Positions 1 through 14,200 of a stretch of 64,000 nt of DNA are shown here, in pieces (positions within the stretch are counted from its first letter, which is position 1; every line of letters begins with the position of its first letter). A program made the translations under genes and the position numbers. This DNA comes from Scylla paramamosain (lineage: Eukaryota > Arthropoda > Malacostraca > Decapoda > Portunidae). Below the pieces are notes generated by a model. The model was not told the DNA's origin and searched no databases. It saw nothing but the letters and a program-made list of their open reading frames with translations. The stretch spans positions 6,870,501-6,934,500 of the forward strand of contig NC_087158.1 in assembly GCF_035594125.1 (NCBI RefSeq), written 5' to 3'.

Positions 1-1548
1 TTGTGTTTCTCCATGAAGGATTTTTTTGCATTCGTTTTAGCGTTTTGGTATGTAAGGAGCTCAAAAATATTTAACGGCAAGTTCTTAGTAAAAGTTTTTT
101 TTTATTCACATGTAATGTGATTGCCCTTCTTTTAAGTACTTTATTGCCTAACACGCTCATAAACACTAAAAAAAACATTTTCTGGCAATATAATTTTTTC
201 CCCACTAGTTTCGCATGCAATTTTGTGTTTTGGTAACTAAGAATGTGAAAAACACTCAAAATACACGCATTTCGTAAGGTTGTTCTGTATCTCAATCAAG
301 AGTGTTATTCATGAGTTTCAGCATTTTGGTATCTAAGAAACTTTTGCCTTGTTGTTGTTTTTGAAACTATAAAACACTCATTATACAGGTTTCTCGTAAT
401 GTCCTTTTGTTTCCCAATATAGAGTGCTTTGCATCCATTTTCGCGTTTTTTGTAGATAACAGGCTCAAAAACACTCAAAATATACCATTTTGGCAATGTT
501 ATTCTATTTCTTCATATTGGTTTGTTTGCATCCGTTTTACCGTGATTCTACGTAAAACACTGAAAAGACAAGTGCTAAGTGATTTTGTTTTGGATTCCCA
601 TATAGAGTGACTTCCATATTATTTATTGTTTTGGTGCCTAACATGCTGAAAAACACTCAAAATACAGGTTTCTGGTAAAGTCGTTTAATTTCCCTATAGA
701 GGTGGCTTTGCATGTAATTTAGGTTATGGTACATAACTGTCTGAAAAAAAAGCTAAAATTAACTTTTTTCATAATGTTCTTTTGTCCACATAATTTCTTT
801 GAATTTTGCCAGAATTTTGGCATCTCGGTACCTATGAAGAAGAATAACAAAAGAAAAAAAAAGAAAATTACTTTTTTTTTCTCTCTATAAAGAGTGTTAT
901 TTGTGGATTTTAGCTTTTTGGTGCTTAAGGAATTTAATAACATTCATAATACACGTTTCTCGTAATGTCCTTTCGTTTCCCATACATAGGGTTCTTTGCA
1001 TGTATTTAAGCGTTTTTATAGGTAACATGATCAAAAACACTCAAAATACATGTTTTTGGTAATGTTATTCTGTTTCTTCATAAAGGGTGTTTTGCATGCG
1101 TTTTAGTGTTTTGGTATGTTAGGAGCTCAAAAACACTTAAAGGCAAGTTCTTGGTAAAAGTTGGTTTTATTCCCATGTAATGTGATTGCCCTGCTTTTTA
1201 GTGCTTTATTGCCTAACACGCTCAAAAACACTCAAAAGACACTTTTCTGGAAATGTCTTTTTTTTTTTTTTCTTTCCACATAAAGCTAGTTTCGTATGCA
1301 ATTTTGGGTTTTGATAACCAAGAATGTGAAAAACACTCAAAATACACGCATTTGGTAAGGTTGTTCTGTTTCTCAATTAAGAGTGTTATTCATGAGTTTC
1401 AGGGTTTTGGTATCTAAGAATCTCAAAAACACTTATAATGCACGTTTCTCGTAATGTCCCTTTTTTTCCTCATTTAGGGTGCTTTGCATGCATTTTGGCA
1501 TTTTTTTTTCACGGAATACCTGAAAAACACTGAAAATACACCCTTTTG
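1..1548 (+). repeat. Satellite array, '+' orientation, first block
   Basis: AT-rich tandem array of ~96-bp monomers. The most regular monomer contains the boxes AAAAACACTCAAAATACA, TTTTTGGTAATGTT, TTTGCATGCGTTTTAGCG and TTTTGGTATGTAAGGAGCTC in that order. Monomers differ from their neighbours, but a whole series of about eleven distinct monomers recurs, giving a higher-order repeat of ~1.05 kb. The landmark monomer containing GCATCTCGGTACCTATGAA lies near 820 here. No gene is visible; the short open frames are periodic shadows of the repeat. Confidence 0.92.
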
Positions 1549-1649
1549 GTAATAAGAACATAAGAACATAAGAAAAGTAAATATGCAAGAAGGCATCAGG
1601 CATACACGTGGCAGTACTTGTATGAAATATGCCTACGTATTTCCACCTA

Positions 1650-3180
1650 TCATCCCCATCTATAAATGTGTAATTTTCTCTTACAGTTGCCAAATGTCTC
1701 AGCACTAACAGTTTGATTACTAAGTCCGTTCCAATCATCTACTACTGTATTTGAAAACCAATTCCTTCCTGTTTCCTTTTTGAACATCAAGTTTTCAGGC
1801 TCAAGCCTGAAAACTTGATGTTCTATTTTTCTTGTTCTATCATGGTTACAGATTCTAAGAATTTTCATTATGTTCCCCTTGTTATAACCCATATACCACT
1901 TAAAGACTTCTATCAGGTCCACTCTTAACCTACGTCTCTCTAAAGAATGTAAATTTAACAGCTTGAATCTCGCTTCGTAAGGAATACTCTTCATCCCCTG
2001 TATCCTTTTAGTTATTCTCCTTTGAAGTGATTCTAATAGACCTTTATTCTTCCTGTGATGTGGTGACCAGAATAGGACAGCGTAGTCTAGATGAAGTCTG
2101 ACCAGCGCTAAATGTAACTTTAATATTACTGGGGGGTTTTTACTTTTAGCACTCTTGAAAATGAATCATAATACAAATAAAATTAACTATTTGACTTTGT
2201 TTCTGGCCTCTTTGCATTGCTTTCTTAGACGGAGTTCATAGCTAACTTTAAATCTCAAATCTTTTTCTAACCCTGAACCTACCAGAACTTGATTGTTCAT
2301 TGTGTAACTATTGTGTGGGTTTCTTCTACTTACGCTATGTGCTTTGCATTTGTTGATATTAAACTGCATTTGCCATCTGTCTGTCCATTCGTTCATCCCA
2401 TCCAAATCTGCCTGCAAGGCGATGGTATGCGATTCTGACCTAATTAATCTACATACTCTCGTGTCATCCGGAAATTTACTAACAACACTACTAATTCCAC
2501 TATCCAAGTCATTGACATATATTACAAACAACATCGGCCCTAATACTAATAATCCCTTTGTCACCCCACTAATTACTTGACCCCACTCGGATTTAGAGCC
2601 GTTTATTACAACACTCTGTCGCCTGCCGCTTGGCCATGACCTTATCCAGATTACTTATAACCTTTTTCCAATTCTTAAATACTGTGGAATATATTTCATC
2701 TGGTCCTGGTGACTTGAACTTTTCTGCTTATCTATCTCCTGTTCCACTATCTCTTTACTTACGGTAATATCTGTCAGCTTCTCATTTTCTTCTACTCTAA
2801 ATATCTTGTCACTATTCGGCAAATACTGCATGTTTTCCTGGGCAGACAGTTAAAAAATAGTCGTTCACAGTTTTACTAATCTCCTCCCAACAACTAAGCA
2901 GGTCCCATTCTGCTGTCTTTAAGGAACTATTGTTTCTCTATTCTTCGTCTTATATGCCTGGTAAAATCCCTTGGGGTCCATCTTCGCTTGGCTGGCTACC
3001 TTTAATTCATAACTATTTTTAGCTTTCCTTGTTAAACTCCTGACTTTTCTAATTCATTATATTATGGCCTTAAAACCACTTCCCCTGTCTTTAATCTCTT
3101 ATATACTTCTTCTCTTTCGCCCTATGTAATGTTTTAACCTCTGTCATCCATTTAGGATCATTTTTCTGCGATCTTATTCT
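1650..3180 (-). pseudogene. Broken CR1-type reverse transcriptase
   Basis: Reading leftwards on the minus strand, the N-terminal part (about 3,180-2,600) has many stops. The segment 2,580-2,187 contains the block LGPMLFVIYVNDL (RT motif B region). It then has FPDDTRV where an active enzyme has (F/Y)ADD, so the catalytic motif C is altered. NEWTDRWQMQFNINKCK follows. The segment 1,994-1,650 holds the C-terminal region (YEARFKLLNLHSLERRRLR ... WNGLSNQTVSAETF) typical of CR1-like proteins. The parts lie in different frames with stops between them. This is a dead 5'-truncated copy, with no role in host coding expected. Family assignment rests on recognised motif order, not on a search. Confidence 0.78.
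1782..1823. repeat. Perfect 20-bp inverted repeat with 2-nt loop
   Basis: The arm GAACATCAAGTTTTCAGGCT (1,782-1,801) is followed by CA and then its exact reverse complement (1,804-1,823). It lies inside the C-terminal region of the CR1-like pseudogene, where it replaces ordinary coding sequence, so it looks like a secondary snap-back duplication rather than a feature of the element. Confidence 0.95.
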
Positions 3181-3236
3181 TCTGTAAGGGATATTCCCTA
3201 ACTGTCCTGAATGTAATTTATCAACGAAATATTTAT

Positions 3237-5250
3237 TTCGCTTCTCTATAAAGGGAGCGCTTTATGGAGCTTTCTTTATGGAGCGCTTTCCATGCTTTTC
3301 AGCGTTTTGGTGTCTAACACGTTGAAAAACACTCAAAAGACACGTTGATGATAATGTCGTTTCGTTTCCCGATAAAGGGGGCTTCCAAAGCATTTTGTCT
3401 TTTGGTTCTTAACAATATGAAAAAAAAGTTTTAGCAAAAGTTCTTGGTTGAGTTATTTTTCCATATAAAGTTCAAATCATGTGTTTTTGAGTCTGGGTAC
3501 CTAAAAAGCTCAAAATCTCTTATAATACACTTTTCTCGTAATGTCCTTTCTTTTCTCCATGTAGGATGCTTTGCGTGTAAATTGGCACTTTTATACTTAA
3601 CAAGCACAAAAACAATCAAAATACAAGTTTTTGGTAATGTTAATTTGTTTCTCCGTAAAGGTTGTTTTCCACGCTTTTCAGTCAGCGATTTCGGATGTAA
3701 GAAGGTGAAAAACACTCTAAAGATACTTTCTTGGTAATGTTATTTTATATTGCCAAATAGGGTGCTTTCAATGCTTTTTAGCATTTTGATTCCTAACACT
3801 CAAGTAAACACTCAAAAGACACGTTTCCTGTAATATCGTTTTCCTTCTTAATATAGGGATCTGCATGCATTATGATGTTTTGCTACATAATGTGAAAAAC
3901 GCTCAAAATAAAGATTTTAGGTAATGTTGTTCTTTTTCTCTATATAGGGTGCTATTCATCCTTTTTAGCGTTTTGGTACTTAGGAAGCTTACTTAGGAAG
4001 CTCAAAAGCACAAATAAAACTTGTTTCTCCAAAGGTCTTTCCATTTACCTATATAGGATGCTTCCTATGTATTTTGACGTTTTGATACATAAAAAAAGAA
4101 AAAAAACACTCAAAAACACGTTTTTGGTGATGTTCTGTTTCTCTATTAAGAGATATAGAATATATTTAATTTTCATTCAGGCGGTTTAGTGTTTGGTACC
4201 TAAGAGACTCAAAACTCTGATAATGCACGTTTCTCATAATGTCCTATCGTTTCCTCATACAGGGTGCTTTACAGGCATTTTTAAGATGATGTACGTAACA
4301 GACTCAAAAAGTCTCAAAATACAAGTTTTTGGTAAGGTTTTTTTTCTGTTTGGTAAGATTATTCGTGTTTGTTGCACGTGTTTTAGCGTTTTGGAACGTA
4401 AAAAGTTTAAAACACTTAAAAGAAGTGCTTATTATTTTGCATTTCTATATAAGGTGCTTTCCATGCTATTTAGCGTTTTCGTGCCTAACACGCTGAGAAA
4501 CATAAAAACACATTTCTTACATTGTTGTTTAATTTTCTCGTATAGCGAGCAAGCATTATGGTGTTTTGCTACCTGACAATGTGAAAAACATTCAAATTAC
4601 ACGCTTTTGGTAATGTTTTTTTCTTTCTCGATTTTTGCGTTTTGGTACCTGAGAAGCTAAAAAAAAAAAAAAAAAACTCGTAATACACGTTTTTTGTAAT
4701 GTCCTTTCGTTTCCTCATATAGGCTGTTTTTGCTGCTTTGGTACCTAACAGGGTGTTTGCATGTATTTTGACATTTTAGTTCGTAAGAACCTAAAAAAAA
4801 AAAAAAACTCTAAAGGCACGTTTTAGTAAAGTTGTTTTGTATTCCCCTATGGGGTGATTTCGTTGCTTCTTACTGATTTGGTGCCTAACACGCCCAAAAA
4901 ATAACAAAAGACAAGTTTCTAGTGATTTCGTTTCGTTTCTTCATATAGGTTGCTTTACATGCATGTTGGCGTTTTGGTAATTATCAATGTAAAAAAATAC
5001 CCGTTTTTGGTAAGTTTGTTCTTTTTCTTCAGAGCACTATTGAAGTACTGATTTGGTACTTAAGAAAGTAATAAAAAAAAAAAAACATTTCTCGTAATGT
5101 CCTTTTTATTTCCATATGCAGGGTGATTTGTTTGATGACAGGCGATTTTGTACATAATAAGCTCAAAAAAAAAAATAAAAAACACAAAATACACGTTTTT
5201 GGTTAGTGTATTCTGTTTCTCTATACATGGTATTTTCATACGTTTTTAAA
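3237..5250 (+). repeat. Diverged satellite monomers without clear higher-order order
   Basis: Monomers of the same ~96-bp type continue with the same boxes (CTCAAAAACACTCAAAA, TTTTAGCGTTTTGGTA). They are more diverged from each other than in the flanking arrays, and the GCATCTCGGTACC landmark monomer is missing across this 2 kb. Several units carry long A-runs (for example near 4,661 and 4,794). Near 3,254-3,295 a short local duplication of a GGAGCGCTTT-containing phrase is seen. No gene. Confidence 0.82.
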
Positions 5251-8200
5251 GTCGTTTCATATATCTATATATGGGTCTTTGCATGAATTTTGGCTTTTTG
5301 GTAACTAACAATGTCATAACACTCAAAATGCACGTTTTTTTTTGGCAGTATTGTTCTGTTTCTCCATATAGAGTGTTTTTCATGCGTTTTACCCTTTTGA
5401 TACCAAGTAAATAAAAAAAAACACTCATAATACACGTTTCTCGTGATGTCTTAATTTTTCCCATATAGGATATTTCCGATTCATTTAAGCTTTTTTTTAC
5501 AAAACACTCAAAATAATTGTTTTGTATGCGTTTTAGCGTTTTCGTATGAAAGGAGCTTAAAAACACTTAAAGGCTAGTTATTGGTAAAAGTTGGTTTTAT
5601 TCCCATGTAATGTGATTGCCCTGCTTTTTAGTGCTTTATTGCCTAACACGCTCAAAAAAACTCAAGACACTTTTCTGGTAATATTTTTTTTTTTCACACA
5701 AAGCTAGTTTCGCATGCAATTTGGTGTTTTGGTAAGTAAAAATGTTAAAAATATTCAAAATACACCCATTTGGTAAGGTTGTTCTGTTTCTCAATTAAGA
5801 GTGTTCTTCATGAATTTCAGCATTTTGGTATCTAAGAAACATCTCCATATACACGAGTTTTTGCGTGTTTTGCCTTGTGGTTCTTGTGAAACTATAAAAC
5901 ACTCATTATACACGTTTCTCGTAATGTCCTTTTCTTTCCCAATATACGAGTAGAGTGCTTTGCAATTATTTTCGCGTTTTCTGTAGGTAACAAGCTCAAA
6001 AACACTCAAAATATAACTTTTTAGTAATATTATTCTATTTCTTCATATTAGTTGGTTTGCATCCGTTTTAATGTTTTTCTAAGTAAAACACTAAAAAAAC
6101 ACGTTTTCAGTAATTTTGTTTTGGATTCCCATAAAGATTCCAAATTATTTATCGTTTTGGTGCCTAACTTGCTGAAAAACACTCAAAAGACAGGTATCTG
6201 GTAAAGTCGTTTAATTTCCTCATGTAGGTGGCTTTGCATACACTTTAGGGTTTGGTACATAACAGTCCGAAAAAAAAAAAAGCTAAAATTAACTTTTTTC
6301 ATAATATTATTTTTTCATATAATTTCCCTGAAATTTGCCAGAATTTTGGCATCTCGGTACCTATGAAGATAATTAACAAAAAAAAAAAAATTCCGTTTTA
6401 ATTAATTTATTTATTTCTCTATAAAGAGTGTTATTTGTGGGTTTTAACTCTTTTCGTACTCATGGAACTTAAAAACACTCATAATACACGTTTCTCGTAA
6501 TGTCCTTTCGTTTCCCAAACATAGGGTTCTTTGTATGTATTTAAGCGTTTTTATACGTAAGGTATCAAAAACACGTAATTTTTCGTAATGTTATTTTGTT
6601 TCTCAATAAAGGGTGTTTTGCATGCATTTTAGCGTTTTAGTATGTAAGGAGCTGAAAAACACTTAAAGACAAGTTCTTGGTAAATGTTGGTTTTTTTCCT
6701 ATGTAATGTCATTGCCCTGCTTTTTTGTGCTTTATTGCCTAACACGCTCAAAAACACTCAAAAGACACTTTTTTTCTGGTAATGTCATTTATTTCCAACA
6801 TAAAGCTAGTTTCGCATATAATTTCGGGTTTTGGTTACTAAGAATGTGAAAAATACTCAAAATACACTCATTTCCTAAGATTGTTCTGTTTCTCAATTAA
6901 GAGTGTTATTCATGAATTTCAGCATTTTGGTATCTAAGAAAAATCTCCATATACACGAGTTTTTGCGTTTTTTGCCTTATGGTTCTTGAAAACTATTAAA
7001 ACATTCATTATACAATTTTCTTGTAATATCCTTTTGTTTCCCAATATAGACTGCTTTGCATTCATTTTTGCGTTTTTTGCAGGTAACAAGCTCAAAAACA
7101 CTCAACTTTTTTGTAATGTTATTCTATTTCTTCATATTGGTTGGTTTGCATCCGTTTTAGCGTTCTACGCTAAAACTGAAAAGACACGTTTTCAATAATA
7201 TTGTTGAAATTGCTGAAAACACCCAAAGACACGTTTCCTGTAAAGTCGTGTAATTTCCCCATATAGGTGGCTTTGCATGCACTTCCGGGTTTCGTACATA
7301 ACTCCGGAAAAAGCTAAAATTATTAGCTATTATTAAAATTTATGTTTTTTTTCACATAATTTCCCTGAATTTTCTCAGAATTTTGGCATCTCGGTACCTA
7401 TAAAGATGAATAACAAAAAAAAAAATCTATTTTTTTATTTATTTTTTTTCTCTATAAAGAGTGTTATTTGTGGGTTTTAGATTTTTAGTACTTAAAAATA
7501 CTCATAATACACGATTTTCGTAATGTCCTTTCGTTTCACAAACATAGGGTTCTTTGCATGTATTTAAGCGATTTTATAGGTAACACGATCAAAAACACTC
7601 AAAATACATGTTTTTGGTAATGTTATTCTGTTTCTCCATAAAGGTTGTTTTCCATGCGTTTAACGTTTTGGTATGTAAGGAGTTAAAAAACACTTAGAGG
7701 CAAGTTCTTCGTAAAATTTGGTTTTATTCCAGTGTAATGTGATTGTTCTGCTTTTTTAGTGTTTTGTTGCATATAACGCTCAAAAACACTCAAGACACTT
7801 TTCTAGTAATGTAATTTTTTTCCCACATAAAGCTAGTTTCGAATGTAATTTGGGATTTTGGTAAAAATGTGAAAAACACTCAAAATACACACATTTGGTA
7901 AGGTAGTTCTGTTTTTCAATTAAAAGTGTTATTCATGAGTTTTAGCGTTTTGGTATGTAAGAAACTTCTTTATATACACGAGTTTTTGCGTTTTTTGCCT
8001 TGTGGTTCTTGTGAAACTATAAAACACTCATTATACACGTTTCTCGTAATGTCCTTTTGCTTCCCAATATAGAGTGCTTTCCATCCATTTGCGCGTTTTT
8101 TGTAGGTAAAAGCTCAAAAACACTTTTTGGTAATGTTATTCTATTTCTTCATATTTGTTGGTTTGCATCCGTTTTTGCGTTTTTCTACGTAAAACACAGA

Positions 8201-11200
8201 AAAAGACACGTTTTCAGTAATTTTGTTTTGGATTCACATATTGATTGACTTCCATATTATTTATCGTTTTGGTGTCTAACATGCTGAAAAACACTAAAAA
8301 GACAGGTTTCTGGTAAAGTTGTTTAACTTCCTTATATAGATGGCATGCACTTGAGAGTTTGGTACATAAAAATCCAAAAAAAGAGCTATAATTAACTTTT
8401 TTGATAATGTTCTTTTTTCCACATAAATTCCCTGAATTTTGGCAGAATTTTGGCATCTTGGTACCTATGAAAAACAATATAAAAAAAAAAAGCTATTTTT
8501 TTATTTTATTTTATTATTTTTTTTCTCTATAAAGAGTGTTATTTTTGGGTTTTAACGTTTTGGTACTTAAGGAACACTTAAAAACACTTAAAAACACTTA
8601 AAACACATGTTTTTAGTAATGTTATTCTGCTTCTCCATAAAGGAGTTTTTTGCATGCCTTTTAGCGTTTTGGTTTGTAAGGTCAAAAACACTTCAAGGCA
8701 AGTTCTTGGTAAAAGTTAATTTTATTCCCATGTAATGTGATTGCCCTGTTTTTTTTTTTTTTGTGTGTGATTTATTGCCTAACACGCTCAAAAACACTCA
8801 AAAGACACTTCTAGTAATGTCATTTCTTTTTCCAACATAGTTTCGCGTGCTATTTGGGGTTTTGCTACGAATGTGAAAAACACTCAAAATATACGCATTT
8901 GGTAAGGTTGTTCTGTTTCTCAATTAATACTGTTATTCGTGAGTTTCATCATTTTGGTATCTAAGAAACTCCTTTATATACACGAGTTTTTGCATTTTTT
9001 GCCTTGCGGTTCTTGTGAACCACAAGTTCTTTTGCTCAAAAATAATAAGACACTCATACACGTTTATCGTAATGTCTTTTTGTTTCCCAATATGGAGTGC
9101 TTTTCATCCATTTTCGCGTTTTTTGTAGGTAACAAGCTCAAAAACCCTCAAAATGTACCTTTTTGGTAATATTATTTTATTTCTTCTTATTGGTTGGTTT
9201 GCATCCGTTTTAGCGTTTTTCTACGTAAAACACCGAAAAGACACTTTTTCAGTAATTTTGTTTTAGATTCCCATATAGAATGACTTGCATGTTATTTACC
9301 GTTAGGGTGCCTAACAAGCTGAAAAACACTCATAAGACAGTTTTCTGGCAAAGACGTTTAATTTCCCCATATAGGTAGCTTTGCATGCTCTTTAGGGTTT
9401 GGTACATAACAGTACAAAAAAAAAAGCTAAAATTAACTTTTTTGATAATTGACTCATAATTTCCTGAATTTTGCCCAAATTTTGGCATCTCGGTACCTGT
9501 GAAGATGAAAAAAAAAGAAAAAAATATCGTATTTTTTTATTTTATTTTATTTTTTATTTTTTTTCTCAATAAAGAGTGTTATTTCTGGCTTTTAGCTTTT
9601 TGGTAAAGATCTTAATAACACTGATAATACACGTTTCTCGTAATGTCTTTTAGTTTCCCAAAAATAGGGTTCTTTGCATGTATTTAAGCGTTTTTATTGG
9701 TAACATGATCAAAAACACTCAAAATATATGTTTTTGGTAATGTTATTCTCTATCTCCATAAAGTGTGTTTTGCATGCGTTTTAGCGTTTTGGTATATAAG
9801 GAGCTCAAAACACTTAAAGGCAAGTTCTTGGTAAAAATTGATTTTATTTCCATGTAAAGTGATTCCCCTGCTTTTTAGTGCTTTATTGCCTATCACGCTC
9901 AAAAACACTCAAAAGACACTTTTCTGGTAATGTCATTTTTTTTCCCACATAAAGCTAGTTTCACATGCAATTTGGGATTTTGGTAACTAAGAATGTGAAA
10001 AGCACTCAAAATACACGCATTTAGTAAAGTTGTTCTGTTTCTTAATTAAGAGTGTTATTCATGAGTTTAAGCATTTTGGTATCTAGGAAACTTCTCCATA
10101 TACAGGAGTTTTTGCGTTTTTTGGCTTGTGGTTCTTTTGAACTATAAAACATTCATTATACACTTTTCTTGCAATGTCCCTTTGTTTCCCAATATAGAGT
10201 GCTTTGTATCAATTTTCGCGTTTTTTTTTTTTGTAGGTAACAAGTTCAAAAACACTCAAAATATACCTTTTTTGTAATGTTTTTCTACTTCTTGATATTG
10301 GTTGGTTTACATCCGTTTTAGTGTTTTTCTTCGTAAAACACTGAGAAGACACGTTTTCAGTAATTTTGTTTTGGTTTGCCATATAGAGTGAGTTCTTCAT
10401 TATTTATCGTTTTGGTGCCTAACATGCTGAAAAACACTTAAAACACAGATTTCTGGTAAGGTCGTTTAATTTCCTCATATGGGAGGCTTTGCATGCACTT
10501 TAGTGTTTGATACATAACTGTCCGAAAAAAAGCTAATATCAACTTTTTGATATAAATTTCTTATCATATAATGCCCTAATTTTTCCCAGAATTTTGGCAT
10601 CTCGGTACCTATGAAGGTGAATACCAAAAAAAAAAAAAAAAAAATCCTTATACTTATTTATTTTTTTATTTATTTATTTTTTTTTCTAAATAACGAGTGT
10701 TATTTGTGGGTTTTAGCTTTCTGGTAGTTAAGGAACTTAAAAACACTCATAATACACGTTTCTCGTAATGTCCTTACGTTTCCCAAACATACTCGTAAGG
10801 TTCTTTGCATGTATTTAAGCGTTTTTATAGATAACATTATCAAAAACACTCAAAATACAGGTTTTTGGAAATGTTATTATGTTACTCCATAAAGTTTGTT
10901 TTCCATGCGTTTTAGCGGTTTGGTATGTATGGAGCTCAAAAACACATATTGGCAAGTTTTTGGTAAAACTTGGTTTTATTCCCATGTAATGTGATTGCCC
11001 TGCTTTTTAGTACTTCATTGCCTAACACGCTAAAAAACAATTAAAAGACACTTCTGATAATGTCATTTTTTTCCCTCATAAAGCTAGTTTCTTATGCTAT
11101 TTTGGGTATTGCTAACTAAGAATACGAAAAACACTCAAAATACAGGCATTTCCTAAGGTTGTTCTGTTTCTCAATTAAGATTGTTATTCATGAGTTTCAG

Positions 11201-14200
11201 CATTTTGGAATCGAAGAAACTTCTTTATATACACGAGTTTTTGCGTTTTTGTACGTAAAACACTGAGAAGATACATTTTCAGTAATTTTGTTTTTGATTC
11301 CCATATAGAGTGAGTTCCTTATTATTTATCGTTTTGGTGCCTAACATGCTGAAAAACACTCAAAAGACAGATTTCTGGTAAGGTCGTTTAATTTCCTCAT
11401 ATAGGAGGCTTTGCATGCACTTTAGGGTTTGGTACATAACAGTCCGACAAAAAAGCTAAAATTACCTTTTTTGATAATATTCTTTTGTTCATATAATTTT
11501 CCTGAATTTTTCCAGAATTTTGGCATCTCGGTACCTATGAAGAAAAAAAAAATCCTATTTTTTGTTTTTATTTTCTAAATAAAGAGTGTTATTTGTGGGT
11601 TTTAGCTTTTTGGTACTTAAGGAACTTAAAAAAAACACTCATAATACACGTTTCTCGTAATGTCCTTTTGTTTCCCAAACATAGTGTTCTTTGCATGTAT
11701 TTAAGCTTTTTTATAGATAACATGATAAATATCACCCAAATTACATGTTTTTGGTAATATTATTCTGTTTCTCCATAAAGTTTGTTTTGCATGCGTTTTA
11801 GCGGTTTGGTATATAAGGAGCTCAAAAACATTTAAAGGCAAGTTCTTGGTAAAAATTGGTTTTATTCCAATGAAAAGTGATTGCCCTGCTTTTTAGTGCT
11901 TTATTGCCTATCACGATCAAAAACACTCAAAAGACATTTTTCTGGAAATGTCATGTTTTCCCACATAAATCTGGTTTCGCATGAAATTTGGGTTTTTGGT
12001 AACTAAGAATATGAAAAACACTCAAAATACATGAATTTGGTAAGGTTGTTCTGCTTCTCAATTAAGAGTGTTATTCATGAGTTTCAGCATTTTGGTATCT
12101 AGGAAACTTCTCCATATACACGAGTTTTTTGCGTTTTTTGCCTTGTTGTTCTTTTGAACTATAATACACTCATTATACACTTTTATAGCAATGTCCCTTT
12201 GTTTCCCAATATAGAGTGCTTTGTATCAATTTTAGCGTTTTTTTGTAGGTAACAAGCTCAAAACACTCAAAATATATTTTTTTGGTAATGTTTTTTTCTA
12301 TTTCTTGATATTGGTTGGTTTGCATCCATTTTAGCGTTTTTCTACGTAAAACATTGGGAACACACGTTTTCAGTAATTTTGTTTTGGATTCCCATATAAA
12401 GTGAGTTCCTTATTATTTATCATTTTGGTGCTTAACATGCTGAAAAACACTAAAAAGACAGATTTCTGGTAAGGTCGTTTAATTTCCTTATATAGGAGGC
12501 TTTGCATGCAGTTTAGGGTTTGGTACATAACAGTTCGAAAAAAAACAACTAAAATCAACTTTTTTTGATAATATTCTCTTATCATATAATTGCCTTGAAT
12601 TTTCCCAGAATTTTGGCATTTCGGTACCTATGAAGATGAATAACAAAAAAAAAAAAAATCCTATTTTTTTTTTTTTTTATTTATTTATTTATTTTATTTT
12701 TTTTCTAAATAAAGAGTGGGTTTTAGATTTTTGGTACTTAAACTTAAAAACTCTCATAATATACGTTTCTCGTAATGTCCTTTTGTTTCCCAAACATAAG
12801 GTTCTTTGCATATATTTAAGCGTTTTTATAGATAATATGATCAAAAATACTCAAAATACATGTTTTTGGTAATTTTATTCTGTTTCACCATAAAGTGTAT
12901 TTTGCATGCGTTTTAGTGTTTTGGTATATAAGGAGCTCAAAAAGACTTAAAGGCAAGTTCTTATTAAAAATGGGTTTCATTCAAATGTAATGTGATTGCC
13001 CTGCTTTTTAGTGCTTTATTGCCTATCAGGCTCAAAAACACTCAAAAGACTTTTTTCTGGTAATGTCATTTTTTTCTTACATAAAGCTGGTTTCGCATGC
13101 AATTTGAGGTTTTGGTAACTAAGAATGTGAAAAGCTCTCAAAATACACGCATTTAGTAAGGTTGTTCTGTTTCTCAATTAGGAATGTTATTCATGAGTTT
13201 CAGCATTTTGGTATCTAGGAAACTTCTCCATATCCACAAGTTTTTGCGTTTTTTGCCTTTTGGTTCTTTTGAACTATAAAACACTCATTATACACTTTTC
13301 TTGCAATGTCCTTTTATTTCCTAATATAGAGTGCTTTGCATCAATTTTCGCGTTTTTTGTAGGTAACAAGCTCAAAAACACTCAAAATATACCTTTTTGG
13401 TAATGTTTTTCTTTTTTTTTTTTTTAATTGGTTGGTTTGCATCCCTTTTAGCGTTTTTCTACGTAAAACACTGAGAAGACACGTTTTCAGTAGTTTTGTT
13501 TGGATTCCCATATAGAGTGAGTTCCTTATTTATTTATCGTTTTGGTGCCTAACATTCTGAAAAACACTCAAAAGACAGATTTCTTTTAAGGTCGTTTAAT
13601 TTCCTCATATAGGAGGCTTTGCATGCACTTTAGGGTTTGGTATATAACAGTCAGAAAATAAAGCTAAAATTAACTTTTTTGATAATTTTCTTTTATCATA
13701 TAATAGCCCGGAATTTTCCTAGAATTTTGGAATCTCGGTACCTTTGAAGATGAATAACAAAAAAAACAAAATCCAATTTTTTTTATTTTTATTTATTTAT
13801 TTTTCTAAATAATGAGTGTTATTTGTGGGTTTTAGCTTTTTGGTACTAAAAAAACACTCATAATACATATTTCTCGTAATGCCCTTTCGTTTCCAAAACA
13901 TAACGTTCCTTGCATGTATTTAAGCGTTTTTATAGATAACATGATCAAAAACACTCAAAATACATATTTTTGGTAATGTTATTCTGTTTCTCCATAAAAG
14001 GTGTTTTGCATGCGTTTTAGCGTTTTGGTATGTAATGAGCTCAAAAACACCTAAAGGCAAGTTCCTGGTAAAAGTTGGTTTTATTCCCATGTAATGTGAT
14101 TGCCCTGCTTTTTAGTGGTTTATTGCCTAACACGCTCAAAAAACACTCGAAAGACATTTTCTGGTAATATTTTTTTTTTCCAACATAAAGCTAGTTTCGC

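Larger units (their letters stand above)
1549..3236 (-). mobile_element. CR1-like non-LTR retrotransposon fragment inserted in satellite
   Basis: A 1.7-kb block unlike the satellite. On the minus strand it reads as the RT and C-terminal region of a CR1-type element. The 3' end (left side) finishes in short tandem AAGAACAT units (1,552-1,572), the kind of short-repeat 3' terminus typical of CR1 elements. Satellite stops after TTTTGGTAAT on the left and resumes at about CTTCTCTATAAAGGG on the right, so a few satellite bases may have been lost at insertion. It is 5' truncated: no endonuclease region is seen. A second piece with the same 3' end lies at 30,906-31,015. Confidence 0.8.
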
